DNA of 64,000 nucleotides. Origin: Pseudomonas sp. B21-015 (GTDB lineage: Bacteria; Pseudomonadota; Gammaproteobacteria; Pseudomonadales; Pseudomonadaceae). This document shows, in pieces, positions 1 to 9,251 of the stretch (positions are counted from its first letter, which is position 1; every line of letters begins with the position of its first letter). The stretch spans positions 1,116,001 to 1,180,000 of the forward strand of contig NZ_CP087196.1 in NCBI RefSeq assembly GCF_024749285.1, given 5' to 3'. The notes below the pieces were generated by a model that did not search any database, was not told the origin of the DNA, and saw only the letters and a program-made list of their open reading frames with translations. The translations under genes were made by a program, and so were the position numbers.

Positions 1-424
1 GTTGGACGACGTTTACCTGTATAGCGTCGACGATCTCCACGAAGTGGTCGCAGAGAACCTCAAGAGCCGTCAGGGCGCTGCCCAGGCCGCCGAAGAGATG
101 GTGTCGGTCGGTGCCGAAGATTTCATGGTTCGCCTGCGCGAACTGGCGGCGGTGGATGTGCTCAAGGCCTATCGTCAACAAAGCGAGCGCATGCGCGACG
201 AAGAGTTGCTCAAAGCCCAACGCATGCTCGCCAATGGCAGCAGCGCCGAGGACGTGCTGGTGCAACTGGCCCGTGGCCTGACCAACAAACTCTTGCACGC
301 ACCGAGCGTGCAATTGAAAAAGCTTTCTGCCGAAGGCCGCCTCGATGCGCTGGCCATGGCCCAGGAACTCTTTGCCCTCGGTGAGGGCTCATCGGATAGC
401 TTTTCGGATAAAAAAACGCAATGA
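1..424 (+). CDS. hemA: Glutamyl-tRNA reductase, C-terminal part (5' truncated by window)
   Basis: This is the last 140 residues of the NADPH-dependent enzyme that reduces glutamyl-tRNA to glutamate-1-semialdehyde, the first committed step of C5 tetrapyrrole synthesis in the cytoplasm. The reading frame is open from the left edge (codons begin at base 2). The segment [16 protein letters not shown] followed by a long helical tail is the typical end of the catalytic/NADP domains and the C-terminal dimerisation domain. The stop codon overlaps the prfA start by four bases (ATGA), so the two are translationally coupled. The active-site Cys and NADP motif lie outside the window. Identification rests on the C-terminal sequence and on the hemA-prfA-prmC order. 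Confidence 0.93.
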   Translation, partial: LDDVYLYSVDDLHEVVAENLKSRQGAAQAAEEMVSVGAEDFMVRLRELAAVDVLKAYRQQSERMRDEELLKAQRMLANGSSAEDVLVQLARGLTNKLLHAPSVQLKKLSAEGRLDALAMAQELFALGEGSSDSFSDKKTQ

Positions 425-1503
425 AAGCGTCACTGCTCAATAAGCTGGACATCCTCCAGGACCGTTTCGAGGAATTGACCGCCCTGCTTGGCGATGGCGA
501 AGTCATTTCCGATCAGAACAAGTTCCGTACCTATTCCAAGGAATATGCGGAAGTCGAGCCGATCGTCGACACCTATAAACAGCTTCTCAAAGTGCAGGGC
601 GACCTCGAAGGCGCCCAGGCACTGCTCAAGGACAGCGACCCGGACATGCGTGAAATGGCCGTGGAAGAAGTCCGCGAAGCCAAGGAACGCTTGATCGAAC
701 TCGAAGCCAGCCTGCAACGCATGCTGCTGCCCAAGGATCCGAACGACGGTCGTAACGTGTTCCTGGAAATCCGCGCGGGTACCGGCGGCGACGAAGCGGC
801 AATTTTCTCCGGCGACCTGTTCCGCATGTATTCGCGTTACGCCGAGCGACGTGGCTGGCGAGTGGAAATTCTTTCGGAGAACGAAGGCGAACATGGTGGC
901 TATAAAGAAGTCATTGCCCGGGTCGAAGGCGAGAATGTCTACGGCAAGCTGAAGTTCGAATCCGGTGCGCACCGCGTACAACGGGTTCCGGCCACTGAAT
1001 CTCAAGGCCGCATCCACACCTCAGCCTGCACCGTAGCCGTGTTGCCCGAGCCGGACGAGCAGGAAGCCATCGAGATCAACCCGGCGGATCTGCGGGTCGA
1101 TACCTATCGCTCCTCCGGTGCCGGTGGTCAGCACGTCAACAAGACCGACTCGGCAATCCGTATCACCCACTTGCCATCCGGTATTGTCGTCGAATGCCAG
1201 GAAGAACGTTCTCAGCACAAGAACCGCGCCCGGGCAATGTCCTGGCTGTCGGCCAAGCTCAATGACCAACAAACCAGCGCGGCGGCCAATGCCATCGCCA
1301 GCGAGCGTAAATTGCTGGTCGGTTCCGGTGACCGCTCCGAGCGGATCCGTACCTACAACTTCGCCCAAGGCCGGGTCACCGACCATCGGGTCAACCTGAC
1401 GCTGTATTCGCTCGACGAAATTCTCGCGGGCGGCGTGGATGCGGTGATCGAACCGTTGCTGGCCGAGTACCAGGCCGATCAATTGGCAGCGATAGGTGAG
1501 TAA
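421..1503 (+). CDS. prfA: Peptide chain release factor 1 (RF1)
   Basis: RF1 recognises UAA and UAG in the ribosomal A site and triggers release of the finished peptide. The 360-residue protein has the usual family length. The codon-reading tripeptide P-A-T lies in [12 protein letters not shown] near residue 190, and the catalytic GGQ loop in [11 protein letters not shown] near residue 235. The Gln of GGQ is the substrate of PrmC, which is encoded directly downstream (stop TAA at 1501-1503, prmC ATG at 1504), so enzyme and substrate are co-expressed. The start overlaps the hemA stop by four bases. Confidence 0.98.
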   Translation: MKASLLNKLDILQDRFEELTALLGDGEVISDQNKFRTYSKEYAEVEPIVDTYKQLLKVQGDLEGAQALLKDSDPDMREMAVEEVREAKERLIELEASLQRMLLPKDPNDGRNVFLEIRAGTGGDEAAIFSGDLFRMYSRYAERRGWRVEILSENEGEHGGYKEVIARVEGENVYGKLKFESGAHRVQRVPATESQGRIHTSACTVAVLPEPDEQEAIEINPADLRVDTYRSSGAGGQHVNKTDSAIRITHLPSGIVVECQEERSQHKNRARAMSWLSAKLNDQQTSAAANAIASERKLLVGSGDRSERIRTYNFAQGRVTDHRVNLTLYSLDEILAGGVDAVIEPLLAEYQADQLAAIGE

Positions 1504-2334
1504 ATGACGATCATTGCCAGTTTGCTGCGCGCCGCCGATTTACCTGATTCGCCCACCGCGCGTCTGGATGCCGAATTGCTGCTGGCGGCTGCCTTGGGCA
1601 AGTCCCGCAGCTTTCTGCACACCTGGCCTGAGCGTATCGTCCCGAGCGAAGCGGCACTGAAGTTTGCCGAGTATTTGCAGCGCCGCCGTAGCGGTGAGCC
1701 AGTGGCCTATATTCTGGGTCAGCAAGGCTTCTGGAAGCTCGACCTGGAAGTCGCGCCCCACACGCTGATTCCGCGTCCCGACACTGAATTGCTGGTGGAA
1801 GCTGCGTTGGAACTGTTGCCGGCCACCCCGGCCAAGGTGCTCGATCTGGGCACCGGCAGTGGTGCCATCGCCCTGGCGCTGGCCAGCGAGCGTCCGGCCT
1901 GGAAGGTCACCGCCGTGGATCGCGTGCTGGAAGCCGTGGCCCTGGCCGAGCGCAATCGTCAGCGCTTGAACCTGAACAATGCCACGGTATCGAGCAGCCA
2001 TTGGTTCAGCGCTTTGGGAGGCCAGCGTTTTCAACTGATCATCAGCAATCCGCCTTACATCGCGTCGACCGATCCGCATCTGGTGGAGGGCGATGTGCGC
2101 TTTGAACCGGCCAGTGCCCTGGTGGCGGGCGTCGATGGGCTGGACGATCTGCGTCTGATCGTCGCCCAGGCACCGGATTATCTTGAAGCGGGTGGCTGGT
2201 TGATGCTCGAGCACGGTTACGATCAAGCTTGCGCGGTGCGCGATTTGCTGCTGACCCGCGGCTTTGAAGAAGTCCACAGCCGTACCGATCTGGGCGGTCA
2301 CCAACGCATCAGTCTGGGGCGCTTGCCGTGCTGA
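1504..2334 (+). CDS. prmC: Peptide chain release factor N5-glutamine methyltransferase
   Basis: PrmC (HemK) uses S-adenosylmethionine to methylate the Gln of the GGQ loop of release factors RF1 and RF2. The 276-residue protein has an N-terminal helical domain, the SAM-binding loop VLDLGTGSGAIALALA and the substrate-binding motif ISNPPYIAS, all in the expected order. It starts immediately after the prfA stop codon, and its last bases overlap the next gene by seven nucleotides. Nothing in length or motifs departs from the family. Confidence 0.97.
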   Translation: MTIIASLLRAADLPDSPTARLDAELLLAAALGKSRSFLHTWPERIVPSEAALKFAEYLQRRRSGEPVAYILGQQGFWKLDLEVAPHTLIPRPDTELLVEAALELLPATPAKVLDLGTGSGAIALALASERPAWKVTAVDRVLEAVALAERNRQRLNLNNATVSSSHWFSALGGQRFQLIISNPPYIASTDPHLVEGDVRFEPASALVAGVDGLDDLRLIVAQAPDYLEAGGWLMLEHGYDQACAVRDLLLTRGFEEVHSRTDLGGHQRISLGRLPC

Positions 2335-3083
2335 ATGATCAGGAGTTGCTGCGTTACAGCCGGCAGATTCTGCTGCAACACGTCGACATCGACGGCCAAT
2401 TACGGCTCAAAGAAAGCCGTGTACTGATTGTCGGCCTCGGCGGCCTCGGTTCGCCGGTTGCGCTGTATCTGGCCGCAGCCGGCGTCGGCGAGTTGCATCT
2501 GGCGGACTTCGACACGGTCGACCTGACCAATCTGCAACGCCAGATCGTTCATGACACCGACAGCGTCGGCCTGAGCAAGGTCGATTCGGCGATCCGTCGC
2601 CTGACCGCGATCAATCCCGAGATTCAGCTGATCGCCCATCGCACTGCATTGGACGAGGATTCGCTGGCCGCCGCCGTTGCTGCGGTGGATCTGGTGCTGG
2701 ACTGTTCCGACAATTTCTCCACCCGCGAGGCGGTCAACGCCGCATGTGTGGCCGCGCGCAAGCCGCTGGTCAGCGGTGCGGCGATTCGCCTCGAAGGGCA
2801 ATTGTCAGTATTCGACCCTCGTCGTCCAGAAAGCCCGTGCTACCACTGTTTATACGGGCACGGCAGCGAAGCCGAGTTGACCTGCAGCGAGGCGGGCGTC
2901 GTCGGTCCTTTGGTCGGGTTGGTCGGCAGCCTCCAGGCACTGGAAGCGCTGAAACTGCTGGTGGGGTTCGGCGAGCCGCTGGTGGGGCGCCTGTTATTGG
3001 TCGATGCCTTGGGCTCACGCTTCCGTGAATTGCGGGTCAAGCGTGATCCGGGCTGCAGCGTCTGCGGGTCGCGCCATGCGTGA
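2328..3083 (+). CDS. moeB: MoeB/ThiF-family sulfur-carrier-protein adenylyltransferase
   Basis: Members adenylate the C-terminal glycine of a small ubiquitin-like sulfur carrier (MoaD for molybdopterin, ThiS for thiamine). The 251-residue protein carries the nucleotide-binding loop [16 protein letters not shown], the adenylation segment [13 protein letters not shown] and two zinc-type Cys pairs (CYHC near residue 172 and CSVC near the end). The frame starts with GTG at 2328 inside the prmC end; no in-frame ATG lies near. The position between prmC and murI matches the gene annotated moeB in P. aeruginosa. Whether MoaD or ThiS is the partner cannot be told from this sequence. Confidence 0.88.
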   Translation: MLNDQELLRYSRQILLQHVDIDGQLRLKESRVLIVGLGGLGSPVALYLAAAGVGELHLADFDTVDLTNLQRQIVHDTDSVGLSKVDSAIRRLTAINPEIQLIAHRTALDEDSLAAAVAAVDLVLDCSDNFSTREAVNAACVAARKPLVSGAAIRLEGQLSVFDPRRPESPCYHCLYGHGSEAELTCSEAGVVGPLVGLVGSLQALEALKLLVGFGEPLVGRLLLVDALGSRFRELRVKRDPGCSVCGSRHA

Positions 3084-3867
3084 AGCGCCGATCGGCGTGT
3101 TCGACTCCGGTGTCGGTGGGCTGTCGGTGCTGGCCGAGATCCAGCGTCTGCTACCCAACGAGTCTCTGTTGTATTTCGGCGATTGCGGGAATATTCCCTA
3201 CGGCGAGAAAACCCCGTCATTCATCCGCCAGCGTTGCAGTGTCATGGCGCAATTCTTTCAGCAGCAGGGCGCCAAGGCACTGGTGCTGGCTTGCAACACC
3301 GCGACAGTGGCTGGTGTTGCGGACTTGCGGCGCGATTTCCCCGAGTGGCCCATCGTTGGCATGGAGCCCGCGGTCAAACCGGCCGCTGCGGCGACGCGCA
3401 GCGGTGTGGTCGGCGTGCTCGCCACCACCGGTACTTTGCAGAGTGCCAAGTTTGCTGCCTTGCTCGATCGTTTCGCCACTGATGTACGGGTGATTACTCA
3501 GCCGTGCCCCGGGCTGGTGGAGCTAATTGAAAATGGCGATTTGCACAGCGAGACGTTGCGTCAGTTGCTGCAAGGGTATGTCGAGCCGTTGCTGGCTGCA
3601 GGTGCAGACACAATCATTCTGGGCTGCACGCATTATCCCTTTCTAAAGCCACTGCTTAAGCAAATGCTCCCGCAGGGCATCAGCCTGATCGATACCGGTG
3701 CCGCTGTGGCGCGGCAACTTCAGCGTCTGTTGGCCGAGCGTGAGTTGCTGGCCGAGGGGCCTGCCCGCGCCGCACAGTTCTGGTCGAGTGCCGATCCTGC
3801 GCATTTCAGAAATATCTTGCCGATACTGTGGAATATGTCTGGTGTTGTGCGAAGCTTCGAAGGGTAG
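3076..3867 (+). CDS. murI: Glutamate racemase
   Basis: MurI interconverts L- and D-glutamate and supplies D-Glu for peptidoglycan. The 263-residue protein begins [14 protein letters not shown]. It has the two catalytic cysteines in ACNTATVAG (Cys73) and LGCTHYPF, which act as the acid/base pair on opposite faces of the substrate. The ATG at 3076 overlaps the moeB stop by eight bases. A longer frame is open upstream to 3004, but it lies inside moeB and adds residues with no family match. It ends the hemA-murI gene string. Confidence 0.95.
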   Translation: MREAPIGVFDSGVGGLSVLAEIQRLLPNESLLYFGDCGNIPYGEKTPSFIRQRCSVMAQFFQQQGAKALVLACNTATVAGVADLRRDFPEWPIVGMEPAVKPAAAATRSGVVGVLATTGTLQSAKFAALLDRFATDVRVITQPCPGLVELIENGDLHSETLRQLLQGYVEPLLAAGADTIILGCTHYPFLKPLLKQMLPQGISLIDTGAAVARQLQRLLAERELLAEGPARAAQFWSSADPAHFRNILPILWNMSGVVRSFEG

Positions 3868-3980
3868 AGATGCGTAGCAAACGAATAATTGGGGGGCTTC
3901 TGATTAAACGGCGACTGCATGTCTTTGTTTGTTGAACAGCATAAAAACCATACTAAATTGTTCGGAAAAGGATGTTTCTA

Positions 3981-4499
3981 ATGAAGCGACTATTCTGCTT
4001 GGCCGCGATTGCGACCGCGTTGATGGGGCACAGTTTTACCGTGCAGGCGGCGGGGGTGGAGTTCGGGGTCGGCCAGACCAGCGATTCGACCATGACCTAC
4101 CGACTGGGCATGCAATTCGACTGGGACAAGAGCTGGTTGCAGAGTGACATCGGGCGCTTGACCGGCTACTGGAGCGGCGCTTACACCTACTGGGATGGCG
4201 ACAAAACAGCGAGCAATCACAGTTTGTCGTTCTCGCCGGTGTTGGTGTACGAGTTTGCCGGTCAGACCATCAGACCCTATGTTGAAGCGGGTATCGGCAT
4301 CGCGGTGTTCGCCAACACCGAGCTCGAAGATAACAGGCTCGGCAGTGCCTTTCAGTTCGAAGACCGTTTCGGGTTTGGTTTGCGCTTTGCCGACGGACAT
4401 GAAGTCGGGATTCGCGCCACCCACTACTCCAATGCCGGGCTCAGCAATCCGAACGACGGTGTAGAAAGTTACGCATTGCATTACACAATGCCCTTGTAG
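3981..4499 (+). CDS. pagL: Lipid A 3-O-deacylase (PagL), outer membrane
   Basis: PagL is an eight-stranded outer membrane barrel that removes the 3-O-linked acyl chain of lipid A. The 172-residue protein has a signal peptide (MKRLFCLAAIATALMGHSFTVQAA) and alternating aromatic strands. The family's active-site His-x-Ser is seen in RATHYSNAGLSNPNDG, with the acidic partner in the following GVES. An ATG at 3972 is also in frame, but the ribosome-binding AAAAGGA (3966-3972) overlaps it and sits 9 bases before the ATG at 3981, so the second is preferred. P. aeruginosa pagL (PA4661) occupies the same place between murI and phr. The upstream gap (3868-3980) is AT-rich. Confidence 0.9.
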   Translation: MKRLFCLAAIATALMGHSFTVQAAGVEFGVGQTSDSTMTYRLGMQFDWDKSWLQSDIGRLTGYWSGAYTYWDGDKTASNHSLSFSPVLVYEFAGQTIRPYVEAGIGIAVFANTELEDNRLGSAFQFEDRFGFGLRFADGHEVGIRATHYSNAGLSNPNDGVESYALHYTMPL

Positions 4500-4517
4500 G
4501 CAGCACTGCACCTTCAG

Positions 4518-4607
4518 TGTGGGAGCGGGCTTGCTCGCGAATGCGATTTAACATTCAACACTAATGTTGACTGATAGTCCGTCTTCGCGAGCAAGCCCGC
4601 TCCCACA
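4518..4607. repeat. REP-type inverted pair
   Basis: Two oppositely oriented copies of TGTGGGAGCGGGCTTGCTCGCGA flank about 45 bases. They form a long imperfect hairpin between convergent pagL and the YkgJ-like gene. This is the Pseudomonas intergenic REP type; it may also stop transcription from both sides. Confidence 0.85.
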
Positions 4608-4630
4608 TTGAATCTTCGGTGGTCTGAGGT

Positions 4631-4936
4631 TCACCGATACGCCGTCGCAATTCCCTGGCGTTCGCTGATGCATTCCGGTGCGCCCATTTCGAATTCCCGG
4701 CAGATCAGCGGACGTTTTTCGTAGATGGTGCACATCATGCTGTTGCGATCCAGCGCGGCGCACCAGCCGTCATCCAGTCGCAGCATGACTTCCCCACCCC
4801 AATCGTCTGTATCGATAAAACGCTCGGGCACTCCGGTGTCGGTGATCAGCATGACTTCAAGCTGGCAGCAGCAGGCTGCGCAAGTCGAGCAGGTGACCGC
4901 AGGCTCGGCGATTTGTGTGTGAGGAATGGTTTTCAT
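4631..4936 (-). CDS. YkgJ-family cysteine cluster protein
   Basis: This 101-residue protein has an N-terminal CSTCAACCCQ cluster and further cysteines (WCAALD, MCTIYEKRPLICREFEMG). It fits the CxxCxxCC / C...RPxxCR pattern of the YkgJ family, thought to bind zinc or an Fe-S cluster; its function is unknown. The start ATG at 4934-4936 is the only sensible one. It lies 60 bases downstream of the SDR gene on the same strand and could be the last gene of that transcript. It has no signal peptide, so it is probably cytoplasmic. Confidence 0.8.
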   Translation of the reverse strand: MKTIPHTQIAEPAVTCSTCAACCCQLEVMLITDTGVPERFIDTDDWGGEVMLRLDDGWCAALDRNSMMCTIYEKRPLICREFEMGAPECISERQGIATAYR

Positions 4937-4996
4937 GGCGCGCAGTGTAAGGCAGCGCGCCCACGCTGTGTGAAAGGCCTGACGGACGCTCAGGCT

Positions 4997-5770
4997 TCAC
5001 GGCAGATCCTCGATCGGCGGCTTGCTTCGCGCCATGCGCGTGCCGATTGCCAGTGCGGGCTGGTGGGGCTTTTGCGGCAGAGGCCAAAGGACGGGCATGA
5101 TCAGCTCCGGTAAGCTGATCTCCAGTGGACGATACCTGAGCCTGTCGAAGAGGTATCGCGCAACTTTGCCCGCCGACCAGTTGAGGTGTATCGGAGCCTC
5201 GTCCAGGGGGGTATCGATAAAACCTGGGCTGACCACCGTCATTTCGATGTTGTCCGCAGCCATGTCGATGCGCGTGGACTCCAATAGATGACGCAACCCG
5301 GCCCTTGAATCACCATAGGATTCGACCCGGGGCAGGGGCAGCCAGGTTACCGAGCTGGCCATGCCCACCAGATGCGGCGCCGTACCCGCCCGCAGCAGGG
5401 GCCGGGCGGCTGCGATGCAATAACTGCTGGCAAGCAGGTTGGTACGCACGATGTGCTCGATGATGGATGAGTCGAACTGATTGGCGTTGACGTATTCGCA
5501 GGTGCCTGCGTTAAGGATCATGGTGTCCAGAGAACCCCATTCCTTGGCAATTTGCTCGCCGATTTCGCGCACTCTTTGGCCGTTGGTCAAATCCCCCGCA
5601 ACCATCAGCACTTGTCCGGGATAACGCTGAGACAGGGCTTTCAATGGTGCCATCGAGCGGGAGCTGACGGCCAGATGAGCACCTGATTTGAGTATTTCTT
5701 CGGCCAGCGCGGCACCAATACCATTGCTGGCTCCGGTCAACCAATATCGCCTTGGCGGTGTAAGACTCAT
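4997..5770 (-). CDS. Short-chain dehydrogenase/reductase
   Basis: This 257-residue classical-type SDR has the cofactor motif TGASNGIG (residues 12-19), LNAG near residue 88 and Ser139/140. The catalytic Tyr152 is followed by Arg156, where the classical YxxxK has Lys (SYGDSRAG). The NADP(H) preference and substrate are unknown. The ATG at 5768-5770 follows an AAGGA box; a longer open frame to 5833 lacks one. It lies 93 bases after phrB on the same strand and may be cotranscribed with the light module. No terminator-like hairpin lies between them. Confidence 0.85.
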   Translation of the reverse strand: MSLTPPRRYWLTGASNGIGAALAEEILKSGAHLAVSSRSMAPLKALSQRYPGQVLMVAGDLTNGQRVREIGEQIAKEWGSLDTMILNAGTCEYVNANQFDSSIIEHIVRTNLLASSYCIAAARPLLRAGTAPHLVGMASSVTWLPLPRVESYGDSRAGLRHLLESTRIDMAADNIEMTVVSPGFIDTPLDEAPIHLNWSAGKVARYLFDRLRYRPLEISLPELIMPVLWPLPQKPHQPALAIGTRMARSKPPIEDLP

Positions 5771-5863
5771 CCAAAATTCCTTTTTATTAGGCAGTTTTTT
5801 TTGGCTCAATACCAATGAGTGTTCATAAGGCAACGCTCCGGTATCAAAATAATTACGTTGCGA

Positions 5864-7312
5864 TCAACCTTGTCGCGACGGCAGGCTCTTATACGCGGCC
5901 AGTGCTCGTTCGCGGGAAGTGCTCAGGTTGACGATCGGCGGTGGATAATCCCTTACGCCGAGCAATCCGTCGAGACTCGCCGGGTTGTGCAGGTCTTTTT
6001 TATTCAGTTCGTTGAGCTCCGGTAACCAATGCTTGATGAACACTCCTTCAGCATCGAACTTTTCCGACTGGCTCAGCGGGTTGAAAATCCGGAAGTAGGG
6101 TGCCGAATCGGTGCCGGTGGATGAACTCCACTGCCAACCGCCGTTGTTCGCCGCCAGGTCGCCGTCAATCAGATGCTGCATGAAAAAGCGTTCGCCTTCA
6201 CGCCAGTCGATCAGCAGGTTTTTGGTCAGGAACATTGCCACCACCATGCGCAAGCGGTTGTGCATCCAGCCGGTTTCCAGCAATTGGCGCATGGCGGCGT
6301 CAATGATCGGAAAGCCGGTACGGGCTTGCTGCCAGGCCTTGAGTTCTTCCGGGGCGTCACGCCAGGCCAGGGCTTCGGTTTCCGGGCGGAAGGCGCGGTG
6401 CCGGGAAACCCGTGGGTAGCCCACCAGAATGTGTTTGTAGAACTCGCGCCACAGCAGTTCGTTGATCCAGGTGACGGCACCGACCTTGCCGCTTTGAAAC
6501 TCCCCCTGATTGCTTCGTAGCGCGGCGTGCAGACACTGACGAGGGGAAAGGACCCCGGCGGCGAGATAGGCCGAGAGCTGGCTGGTGCCGGGTTTTGCCG
6601 GGAAGTCGCGTTCGCTGTGGTAATGGTCGATCTGTGCGTCGGCAAAGGTGTCGAGGCGGCGTCGGGCTTCGGTTTCGCCGGCCGGCCAGAGAGCACGCAA
6701 GCGGTCGCAGGGTGTATCGAAACCCTCGACACGGGAGGGTGGTTCGTCGTGGTCTATATCGAGCGGAGCCTGGGCAGTGGGTGCAGCGACCAGTCTGGGT
6801 AATGACGCGTGCAGCCGTTCGTAGCAGACCTTGCGAAACTGGCTGAAGACCTGGAAGTAAGTGCCGGTTCTGGTCAGTACGGTGCCCGGCTTGAACAGCA
6901 GTTGATCGAGATAGCTGTAAAAGTCGATGCCCCAGGCTTTCAGCGTTTGGGCCACCGCCGCATCGCGACGGGTTTCATGAGTGCCGTACTCCTCGTTTGC
7001 GTGCACTGCGTCGATCTTCAATTGCTGGCAGAGTTCGAGCAGGACCTTCGGTGCCTCATCCCAGCGGGACGCGTTACGAATCAGCAGCGGGATGTTCAGT
7101 GCGTCCAGCGCCTGGCGTAATTCGCTCAGGTTACGCAGCCAGAAATCCACTTTGCACGGCGCGTCGTCATGCGCAAGCCATTGCTGCGGACTCAGCAAAT
7201 ACACCGCCACACTCGGGCCGCGGGCGGCAGCGGCCGAGAGGGCGGTGTTGTCGTGCACACGCAAGTCGCTGCGCAGCCAGATCAATTGCAGGGGGGTGTC
7301 CGCACGATTCAT
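5864..7312 (-). CDS. phrB: Deoxyribodipyrimidine (CPD) photolyase
   Basis: The photolyase uses blue/near-UV light and reduced FAD to split cyclobutane pyrimidine dimers. The 482-residue protein starts LQLIWLRSDLRVHDNTAL (antenna-binding alpha/beta domain). It has the class I signatures WINELLWREFYKHIL, WMHNRLRMVVAMFLTKNLLIDW and NNGGWQWSSSTGTDSAPYFRIFNP, cut here into parts, for FAD and lesion binding. The frame is open to a GTG at 7339 inside the regulator gene; the ATG at 7310-7312 begins the conserved region. The regulator stop codon lies 14 bases upstream, so the genes are coupled. P. aeruginosa phr (PA4660) is in the same place. Confidence 0.95.
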   Translation of the reverse strand: MNRADTPLQLIWLRSDLRVHDNTALSAAAARGPSVAVYLLSPQQWLAHDDAPCKVDFWLRNLSELRQALDALNIPLLIRNASRWDEAPKVLLELCQQLKIDAVHANEEYGTHETRRDAAVAQTLKAWGIDFYSYLDQLLFKPGTVLTRTGTYFQVFSQFRKVCYERLHASLPRLVAAPTAQAPLDIDHDEPPSRVEGFDTPCDRLRALWPAGETEARRRLDTFADAQIDHYHSERDFPAKPGTSQLSAYLAAGVLSPRQCLHAALRSNQGEFQSGKVGAVTWINELLWREFYKHILVGYPRVSRHRAFRPETEALAWRDAPEELKAWQQARTGFPIIDAAMRQLLETGWMHNRLRMVVAMFLTKNLLIDWREGERFFMQHLIDGDLAANNGGWQWSSSTGTDSAPYFRIFNPLSQSEKFDAEGVFIKHWLPELNELNKKDLHNPASLDGLLGVRDYPPPIVNLSTSRERALAAYKSLPSRQG

Positions 7313-7325
7313 TACAAATTCGCCA

Positions 7326-8267
7326 TTAAATAAGCCCACGCTGAATCAGGCCCTGATGGGCCGACAAGGGATCTTCGGCCAGGGACAAATCAGCAATGGC
7401 GGTGGTTCTTGCGGACAACTCGGCGTGGTGAATGCATACCGTTGGTCCGGCGATCATTTTTGGGCAACTGATGCCGTTCAGAAGTTTCGGCAACTGCGAA
7501 AGATTCATGGCTTTGCTGGAATACAGCAGTACGCCGCGGGCTTGCAGGTGATCAACCGCCAGTGTCAATTCGCCGGCCGGGAGTGGCCAGTCGAAAACTT
7601 CCACTGGGCAATCGGTACTGCTGATCAGCCAGGCCGTGAGCCACAGATGAGGCTCCAGCGGCAGGTCCGAATGATTGATCAGCAGCAGCGGCGCGGTGCG
7701 TAACTGCCGGTTGTTATGGTAGACCCTCGCGCCGAATTTGCTGCGCAACCAGGAATAAACGAACACCCGCTCCATCTGTGCGCCGAACTGGCCTTGCCAG
7801 CGTTGTTCCAGTTCCGCCAGCAACGGCATCAACAGTCGTTCACACAAGGTGCGTGGCGGATACAGCGCCATCGCCTGATTCACCGTGTCATCGAGGGTGC
7901 GTTCGGCTAGCTGAGTGACCGCTTGCAGCAGTATCTGGCGCAGCACCAGCCAATCGTTCCCGACGGGTTCGGTAAGCCCCTGAGGCGTGTCGAGCAGTTG
8001 TTTGACCTGGCTGACAGCCACGCCGCGATTGAGCCAGGTGAGGATCGTCAGGATCCGTTGAACGTGTTCGGCACGGAACAGCCGATGCCCCTTGGGCGTA
8101 CGCTGCGGCACGATCAGCCCATAGCGCCGTTCCCAGGCGCGCAAGGTGACGGCATTGACCCCGGTTTGCCGGGCCACTTCACGAATGGGCAGCCAACCAG
8201 CATCAAGGGCCTTCTTGAAGTCGGTGCCAAGGTCTTCGCTGGCGCTGGTATCCGGTGGGCTTTTCAT
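7326..8267 (-). CDS. MerR-family regulator of LitR/PplR (CarH-like) type
   Basis: The 313-residue protein has an N-terminal MerR helix-turn-helix (WLPIREVARQTGVNAVTLRAWERRYG, given in parts: WLPIREVARQTGV, then NAVTLRAWERRYG, residues 25-50). A helical bundle and a Rossmann-like C-terminal domain follow, as in the cobalamin photoreceptors CarH/LitR. The usual B12-ligand motif DxHxxG reads E-P-H-L-W-L here, so it may not hold adenosylcobalamin; the P. putida class II LitR proteins that work with a LOV protein are the nearest described type. It overlaps the desulfidase gene by one base (TAATG) and precedes phrB. It probably represses or activates the two promoters with TGTACA motifs at 9252-9308 and 10374-10425. 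Confidence 0.85.
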   Translation of the reverse strand: MKSPPDTSASEDLGTDFKKALDAGWLPIREVARQTGVNAVTLRAWERRYGLIVPQRTPKGHRLFRAEHVQRILTILTWLNRGVAVSQVKQLLDTPQGLTEPVGNDWLVLRQILLQAVTQLAERTLDDTVNQAMALYPPRTLCERLLMPLLAELEQRWQGQFGAQMERVFVYSWLRSKFGARVYHNNRQLRTAPLLLINHSDLPLEPHLWLTAWLISSTDCPVEVFDWPLPAGELTLAVDHLQARGVLLYSSKAMNLSQLPKLLNGISCPKMIAGPTVCIHHAELSARTTAIADLSLAEDPLSAHQGLIQRGLI

Positions 8268-9229
8268 TAAATCGCGTTTCGCAGGCTGAGGTTTTCCGGA
8301 TGCGGTTGCAGGTAAACCTGTTGTGCAATGTATGGATCCGGGTGTTGGCGAAAGTAGTGTTTGAGCAGCGTCAATGGCACCACCAGCGGCACGATGCCCT
8401 GGCGATACTGGCCGATGACGTGCTGCACTTCCTGTTTGTCTTCAGGGCTGATGGCTTGTTTGAGATAGCCGCAGAGGTGCTGCAGCACATTGGTGTGGGT
8501 GCGGCGTGTGGCGCATTTTTTCAGGGCCGCCATCAGCTCACTGAAATAGCGCGGGCCGAGCACGTCGAGATCGGTCTGGCCCATGTTGCCCAGCAAGTTG
8601 CCCAGGGTTTTGTATTGCACCGGGTTGTGGGCCATCAACAGGTATTTGTAGCGCGAGTGAAAGTCAGTGAGTCTGCGTCGGGTCAGGCCTGTGTGCAGCA
8701 ACTGCTGCCAGGCGCTGTAAGCGAACACGCGGGTGAGGAAGTTTTCCCGCAGCACCGGGTCATTGAGGCGGCCGTCTTCTTCCACTGGTAAATCAGGATG
8801 CAACGCGCAGAAGGCTTGGGCGTAGATGCCACGGCTACCGCCGTCCACTGGCGCGCCGTTGGCGTGGTAGACCTTGACCCGTTCCAGCCCGCACGAAGGG
8901 GATTTCTGCATGAAGATATAGCCGCAGATGTCGCCCAGTTCCACTGCCATTTTTTGCGCAAACTCGGCCAGCGGCCGGGTGACGTTGATCTCCGGGTGGA
9001 CGGTGCCGACAGCCTCCGGATGTTCGGGGTTGCCGACCAGGCGGATCGGTTCGCGAGGGATACCCAGGCCAATGGCGACTTCCGGGCACACCGGGACGAA
9101 ATCGAAATAATCAGAGAGGATGCGGCTGCACAGTGGTGATGCCTTGTGCCCGCCGTTGTAGCGCACCTCGGCCCCCATCAAGCAGGCGCTGATGGCGATT
9201 TTCGGTTGGGTCGTCGACTGTGCAGGCAT
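8267..9229 (-). CDS. rudS: TudS (DUF523)-DUF1722 fusion, RudS-like tRNA 4-thiouridine desulfidase
   Basis: The 320-residue protein has an N-terminal DUF523/TudS domain (about 1-150) and a C-terminal DUF1722 domain. TudS enzymes bind a [4Fe-4S] cluster through three cysteines and pull sulfur from thiouracil. The likely ligands here are Cys16 (AISACLMG), Cys48 (VPVCPEVAIG) and Cys113 (KSPSCGLERVKVY). Fused proteins of this layout, named RudS, are reported to convert 4-thiouridine in tRNA to uridine, and the P. putida gene lies in the same order beside phr. 4-thiouridine absorbs near-UV and crosslinks tRNA, so placement with a photolyase makes sense. A promoter with TGTACA motifs precedes it (9268-9295). 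Confidence 0.85.
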   Translation of the reverse strand: MPAQSTTQPKIAISACLMGAEVRYNGGHKASPLCSRILSDYFDFVPVCPEVAIGLGIPREPIRLVGNPEHPEAVGTVHPEINVTRPLAEFAQKMAVELGDICGYIFMQKSPSCGLERVKVYHANGAPVDGGSRGIYAQAFCALHPDLPVEEDGRLNDPVLRENFLTRVFAYSAWQQLLHTGLTRRRLTDFHSRYKYLLMAHNPVQYKTLGNLLGNMGQTDLDVLGPRYFSELMAALKKCATRRTHTNVLQHLCGYLKQAISPEDKQEVQHVIGQYRQGIVPLVVPLTLLKHYFRQHPDPYIAQQVYLQPHPENLSLRNAI

Positions 9230-9251
9230 AGGAGCGTCTCGAATCCAGATC

